Assembly (NCBI GenBank): GCA_026419785.1
Contig: JAODTK010001599.1
Coordinates: 186,001 to 250,000, forward strand
DNA length: 64,000 bases
Direction: 5' to 3'
DNA from: Sclerodactyla briareus
Taxonomy: Eukaryota; Echinodermata; Holothuroidea; Dendrochirotida; Sclerodactylidae
Shown: positions 59,430-64,000 of the stretch, in pieces
Layout of the letters: every line of letters starts with the position of its first letter
Position numbering within the stretch: position 1 is the stretch's first letter
Program-made: the position numbers and the translations under genes
Notes under the pieces: model-generated
Database searches by the model: none
The model's input: only the letters and a program-made list of their open reading frames with translations
Told to the model about the DNA's origin: nothing

Positions 59430-59720
59430 AGAATCTTACCAAAGGCTGAATAGAGCTTCAAGACGACAGCCAGGTCCATACCCTTGGCACATGTACAAAG
59501 CCCGGGCAACTTATCCTCCGTGCTATACAACCTTCACTGGCTCCTAGTTTGCCTCTTCAATCTATTTCAAAGTCCACCCCATTTTCAAATCTTCTTCATG
59601 AAGGTGAATCTCCAAGTCTAGGCATTCCCGGTGCATTTTGTTTCCCTTTTCAAACCTCTTTACCCAATTAATCTCTACGGTACCTCCTTTTATTTCGTTG
59701 ACCACTTGCACAGTCGATCA
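59430..59720 (+). mobile_element. LINE ORF2 C-terminal fragment (L2/CR1-like), decayed
   Basis: Translated with a frame change, it gives 'RLNRASRR' followed by 'PPCYTTF' in one frame and 'SSVLYNLHWLLVCLFN' in the next. This corresponds to the family motif 'iTPvL..LHWLpv..Ri.FKi', seen better preserved at 45930-45990. Downstream residues are mostly lost. No tail repeat is seen. Confidence 0.6.
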
Positions 59721-60389
59721 TCTGTATGATGGCCTCCCTCAGTTTAGGTAGCCCATGGACAGGCTGTTGTAGTAAGGTCCGCTGGTTGCATCATAAGTGG
59801 TGATGACCCTTTAGCGTTGGCCAGACACTCTTCTTCCCTCTAGTTTCGCTCCATTCGCAATTTCCAGCAGGCATAGAGCCACAGGAAATAGGTACCTTTC
59901 AACGCAATCAGTATTGTAGTAGGAGGTATTATTTAACCAGAAAGCTATGAGGGATTGGTGATCATGAGACGTCTCGAGTCTGTGACTTGGATGGCCGTCA
60001 ATTGGACCCCCCCCCCAAAAAAAAAACAACCAGTAGGGATCAAGGTCTCAGGATAATTCAGGTGGGTTGAGTTATGGTGTTCAGTGTTCACAAGCCAATG
60101 ATAGCTCTGTTGAACTCAGTGACATTGACCTGACCCATAGAAAAACACAATAAGGGTTTATGTAGGCCTATTATTGGGAGAACCCACTTATCATAAGAGA
60201 TACATCCATTTGGGGCAGGGTTATTTTTTTCTCAAGCCAAAATAGGCCAAAAGATCAATTTTTCCACTATTTTCATCAGAACAAAACTTACAATCTACAC
60301 CAACAAAACAGATCTTGTTTCCAAATATGAAGCTGCATACTAAATCCGCTTGATTGGACCAAGCATTTTGAAATAATCGGCTAACAAGA
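59721..60389. other. Unrecognised stretch
   Basis: No gene recognised. C10 and A10 runs lie together at 60009-60028. TAGGCCTA is at 60163-60170. Confidence 0.5.
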
Positions 60390-60500
60390 TTTTTTTAGAC
60401 TTTGAATCTGTTGACCTCAGCTACCTTTGAAACGAGGCCAAAACAGTAGGGATGATTACTCATTGTGGGGACCCACCTATGGTGGAGGGTTGAGCCATTC
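60390..60500 (+). repeat. Single T-family repeat unit
   Basis: 'actttgaatctgttgacctcagctacctttgaa', 'aggccaaaacagtagggatgattactcat' and 'gggacccacctatgg' follow the T-unit order. A 191-codon minus-strand frame (60395-60970) crosses this unit and the repeats downstream; no domain is recognised, so it is not called as a gene. Confidence 0.6.
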
Positions 60501-60739
60501 ATGTGCGGTTGACCCAGGAAGCAGTCAAAAGCCGAAGTACATACAAAAGGATCAAGCTCCCTGTCACAATTATATTCCCGCGACACAAGTGTCCGGGGAT
60601 ATGTACAAATGACAAACAAATGACCCACCTCTTTTACAAGCGAACTTGTGAAATTAGCCATGAGTTCTGTACAGTGAACGGACACCGAATCAGTCGCAAA
60701 TATTTGGGTAGATGTAGAGCGTTCATCTGAATCTGTAAC

Positions 60740-61060
60740 TGCAAATTCACCATAAATTATGTAAATAGGGCACTTGAAATGAACTCCAGTGACCCTGAAT
60801 CTATGTTGAAAACATCCTGGAACTGAAGGTAACATACACCCACCAGTTTCAATGAAATCCAACCAACTTTGAGATTTTGCATAAATTATATATGCAAATT
60901 GGAAACCTAATGACTCCATTGCCCATCCTTTAAAAAGTTTCGGGACTTGAAGGTAAACCATATTCATCAAGTTTTGTGAGAATGCCGACGACTTGGAAAT
61001 TACTCATGAATTTATGCAAATTATACACTTACTTAGCATATTTTAGCTGGAAACCTAATC
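60740..61060. repeat. Diverged tandem repeat with CATAAATTATGCAAATT words
   Basis: 'cataaattatgtaaata', 'gcataaattatatatgcaaattggaaacctaat' and 'catgaatttatgcaaattatac' recur with intervening 'ggaactgaaggtaac / ggacttgaaggtaaacc' blocks, giving about 2.5 units of roughly 120-140 bp. Confidence 0.6.
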
Positions 61061-61750
61061 AGTTCTCTACCTCATATCCTGCACCGGCACCTATTCGGTA
61101 TGTTCAATCTTATACCATTGCTAGCGAGCTATAAAACAATAAATTACACTTTAGTAGGCTAATTGCCAGGGCTTGAAATTTCCAAAATCCAGGAGAGCAC
61201 TGAATGGCTCTCTCTGAGGTACCAAAGCCTAAACAAAACAACGCTCTCCTGAGCAAAATAGTTCGAAAGCACACATGTTTTTGCTTCCCCTGGAGTCTTC
61301 GCAGGCAAGCAGTTTGCTTCCTCAAATCTAACAAAATTGAATTTCTCTAATCATCACTATAGTTGCTGGACAAGTTCTGCCAGACATGGGCAATCGATGT
61401 TTGCATGTAACCGAAACTACTCACGTCCTTCCAACAGTAATAATTCTGTAACTATAATTCAAATCTTTTATGGAAGACCAACCTAGACTGGCCTACGATA
61501 TTGTTTGTCTGACTGGTACCCCTTGTTCTGGAGTAGCTCCCTGTTGTGTTAATGTTCATGTCAACCTTAACCCCATTTGATTTTCCATCTAATCTCTGAA
61601 TCAATGAACAGCAAGGTGGTGTTTGTGTGGAGCGGCGACCCTGCGCTAGCATGACTCACCCACCCTGGCGAGTGACGGGTTTCCCGGGCTGCGTCAGACT
61701 TTTCAGGGGTTCGGCAATCTGATTGGCATTATGCCATCACCTGAACACCC
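61061..61750. other. Unrecognised stretch
   Basis: No gene recognised. It directly precedes the LTR. Confidence 0.5.
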
Positions 61751-62143
61751 TGTAATGGGAATGCAAGACGCGTGGAACACACCCGTTTCTTGCCAGTGTG
61801 CACAGTATCCGTCCCGGCCAGGGTTGCTACATCCGTACTGGTGTACCTTCCGTGAGCCTATTACGGATAACTAAACCGTTGAGATATAACCTTCACCTCA
61901 ACGAGCTTTACTACGAGCAAGCAACGGGCCCGTCTGCAGCGGTTCACCCCGTCAGTCAACGCTGGAGACGAGCCTAGGACTACATTCCTCCACTACTACT
62001 ACACTCGTTAGGAGCTTCGTACCGAGTCAAGTGACGGGAAGTTTGGCCATCTGAGCTCGGAACATCTCTACGCTATCCGGCCGGTGAGTGTCTCGATATA
62101 TCAGTCACATGCTAAATGTAGATATATGCATAAAACCACTACA
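61751..62143 (+). mobile_element. 5' LTR of a retrotransposon (393 bp)
   Basis: It starts TGTAATGG and ends CCACTACA, short inverted ends of the form TG...CA that match in seven of eight positions, as expected for a long terminal repeat. A TATA-like GAGATATAACC is at about 61881. One base later lies a tRNA-Ser-type primer binding site, the decisive support. The flanking 5 bp on the left are CACCC. The matching 3' LTR would lie beyond the window, so LTR identity cannot be compared. Confidence 0.7.
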
Positions 62144-62144
62144 G

Positions 62145-62154
62145 TGGCGACGAG
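62145..62154 (+). other. Primer binding site for tRNA-Ser
   Basis: TGGCGACGAG is the reverse complement of CTCGTCGCCA, the CCA-terminated 3' end of metazoan tRNA-Ser(GCT). It lies one base after the LTR. Complementarity stops after 10 bases; many LTR elements use 10-18. Serine primer use is common in Mag-type Gypsy retrotransposons, which makes that group a reasonable but unproven guess. Confidence 0.7.
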
Positions 62155-64000
62155 TTGAACGGAGCGTGCTACCGTTAATACCACCACTGAAACGATCTGT
62201 TTCGATCGACCACCCCTTATATTACTGCTGTGTAGTACGGTGTGGATAATTATCGTTGCAGTAGCCATTTGTCGAAGAGTTTTCTTTAGAATGTTATTTT
62301 CCGTAGGCTATTCGGACACTAGCGTATCCACACGAAGTTAACTTCATTTAATACATTTCGGATTCACACTTGCATTGTATGTGTACGCTAAGACACTGAG
62401 CTCACGGCTTAGCATTAGCAGGCTTTAGTTGCGCCATACAACAGAAGATTACTATACTGTAGAGGCAGCAGGGATTTGTTATCAATACCAGTGTGCGAAA
62501 CTCCAGATACCGATTCCGACACTATGGATATGTGTTGGGAAGTGGGGAAGAGCGCGATCGTGTGCACAGGACAGACCCCCATCATTCTCCTTTCCGCATG
62601 GGGGAGGTGGAAAGACGCTCCGTCCATGGAGGAGTGCGCCCTACCTACTCCGGGGTATCAGACCGAGTAGTTATTACTTGTCGGGAGGGCGGGAGGACCT
62701 GTTCACAGAGAGTGGCCCCAACTTCTCCAGCTTGTAACAGATGGAAACGGGACAGGGAGGCACCCCAAACAACATAGGCCTACAGTATGAAACCGGGGCT
62801 AGGGCCCAGGATGACCCCACGGGATCAACCCCAGGATTTACGGGAACCCCCACCCTGCCCCACCTTCTCGTGCGTACCAAAGCCCCCCGCCCCCATCTAC
62901 GATCATAGAGACAGGGAGGATCACCCCATGGGCTTTAGAGGACGGGACAGGCAGTCACATTATGATGACGTGGGAGGTATCATTACAAGGATCCACCACC
63001 ACGCGTACCCAGTCTCTAAGCGGAGAGGAGAGGGGAATTATGCCAGAGATATCCATCATGACAGACCGATCCTGCCAGGGAGCCCGTACCCCCCTTTCAC
63101 CCAACATAAGGATGTACCGTATCATGACCAGACAAGTACACGCCGATGCACACCACTTTTTTCAGTTCGAAAGACGAACCCACCCCGTGTACCGCTCTGC
63201 AGCGGATGGTCCTCTTCATTGGTTATCATGGGAGAGGGAGTATGCTAATAGGCTGCAAAACCTCAGGGAACAGACCGGGAGCGACCACACCATCAACCCA
63301 AACCAAGGAGGAGGTAAGGGAAACCTGACCTGGGTTGGGGGAGAGGGTTAACAGGCTGGAGGAGCCACTTAGCCCTTGTAAGACAGGTCCGTGGATAGTC
63401 GAACAGATTAATGCCGTTCCAGGGACTGACACTGGAGTTCTGTACGGACAGGAATTGACCTGTGAAGCGTCGGTGTGCCAGGAGTCCACAGCGAGATTTC
63501 CGGCTCTTCCTCAGGAGTGTGACGTTAACCCTGGCGTGCCCTGATATCGAAGATGCAGATCCAGACGAGATCGAGGTTATGAAGCTGCAGAATTTAGGAG
63601 CTAGAGTCTCCCGTCTAGTGAAGGGAATCTTGCCCCCATAGTGGAGAGCAAGTCACACAGCCAAATGAGTGACCCATTTGCAGCATGTACGGAGATCTCT
63701 GACAACCGTTAAACATGCAAGAGTGTGGAGACCGGGGGCCAAGCCCCAATAAGAATAGACGAGGCCCGATGGGACGCGAGAAACCCGAGGCTTGTGCGGA
63801 GTTCGCCTAAGCGAAGAGGTTTCCAGAACCACCCATTGCTGACCCCAAACCCACCGAGGAAAACCACCGACGCGAGGACCTAACCGGCGTGGAGCGTCAG
63901 GAGGAGCTGGGGTGCCCAACTTCGGTCGTGGGAAGGGGGAGTTGTGACCCAGAAAAACCAAGTGGACCCAGGGGGGTTACTACGCCGTGAAGTGTGCATG
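62155..64000 (+). mobile_element. LTR retrotransposon leader and gag-like region, truncated by window end
   Basis: Internal region of the element. Frames of 60-153 codons in several phases overlap from 62476 to about 63650. The best is 62787-63248 (153 codons), basic, proline- and histidine-rich with 'DHRDREDHPMGFRGRDRQ', in the style of a nucleic-acid-binding Gag segment. A frame change leads to 'LSWEREYANRLQNLREQ' near 63220. Near 63545-63650 another frame gives 'DPDEIEVMKLQNLGARVSRL', helical and charged. No protease, reverse transcriptase, RNase H or integrase motif lies in the window; they would be downstream. The breaks mean the copy is decayed or poorly sequenced. TAGGCCTA is at 62775-62782. 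Confidence 0.45.

Noticed and set aside
60395-60970. 191-codon minus-strand frame
   Set aside because: It crosses a T unit and the CATAAATTATGCAAATT repeats; no domain, signal or splice context recognised.
62145-64000. Complete retroviral-type element
   Set aside because: No protease, reverse transcriptase, integrase or envelope-like motif lies in the window; only the LTR, primer site and a gag-like leader are visible.

Overview
This window is eukaryotic, almost certainly metazoan, genomic DNA. It has no dense long reading frames or ribosome binding sites. It does contain tRNA-derived SINEs, an L2-type LINE, an LTR retrotransposon end, several terminal-inverted-repeat elements, minisatellites, microsatellites and very long G/C homopolymers. 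The palindrome TAGGCCTA occurs at least seven times, where about one is expected by chance. From experience that over-representation, together with the repeat types, points to a marine invertebrate deuterostome, most likely an echinoderm; this is inference, not proof. I could not identify a complete host gene. Two weak coding candidates are listed: an antisense open frame at 16353-17054 and a possible 87-bp exon at 52228-52314.

Layout. 1-9 kb: a 323-bp tandem duplication, an unnamed dispersed repeat (here R1) in both orientations, an array of diverged repeats built around TGACCTCAGRTGACC (here T), and a tRNA-derived SINE (here SINE-A). 10-13.1 kb: two head-to-tail copies of a roughly 1.25-kb terminal-inverted-repeat element, flanked by TTAA and sharing one central TTAC, followed at once by another inverted-repeat-bounded segment. 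14-32 kb: mostly unrecognised sequence with a 347-bp and a 302-bp duplication, simple repeats, a second SINE family (SINE-B), and further R1 and SINE-A copies. 32.8-36 kb: a cluster of SINE-B, R1, a TTCCGAC fold-back repeat, R1, SINE-A and T in succession. 40-42.5 kb: two GAGTCC-rich clusters enclosing a 416-bp tandem duplication.

44.1-46.4 kb holds a 5'-truncated, frameshifted L2-like LINE ending in (ATT)n. Its 3' tail resembles the tails of the SINE copies, which suggests the SINEs borrowed the LINE machinery. 48.9-49.6 kb and 55.5-55.9 kb are minisatellites with units of about 72 bp. 52-61 kb adds two more LINE fragments, another R1, a SINE tail with a 168-bp CAGYGGCGTAAC-ended MITE next to it, and a roughly 1.6-kb CAGTGCTC-ended transposon with a 5-bp TAATT target duplication. 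The window ends in the 5' part of an LTR retrotransposon: LTR 61751-62143, a tRNA-Ser-type primer binding site, and a degraded gag-like leader that runs off the edge.

Nothing here forms an operon or a pathway. The window reads as a gene-poor, mobile-element-rich intergenic or intronic landscape. Many differences between repeat copies, and the breaks in the LINE frame, are small indels. That fits either old decay or uncorrected long-read errors, so reading-frame conclusions are fragile.
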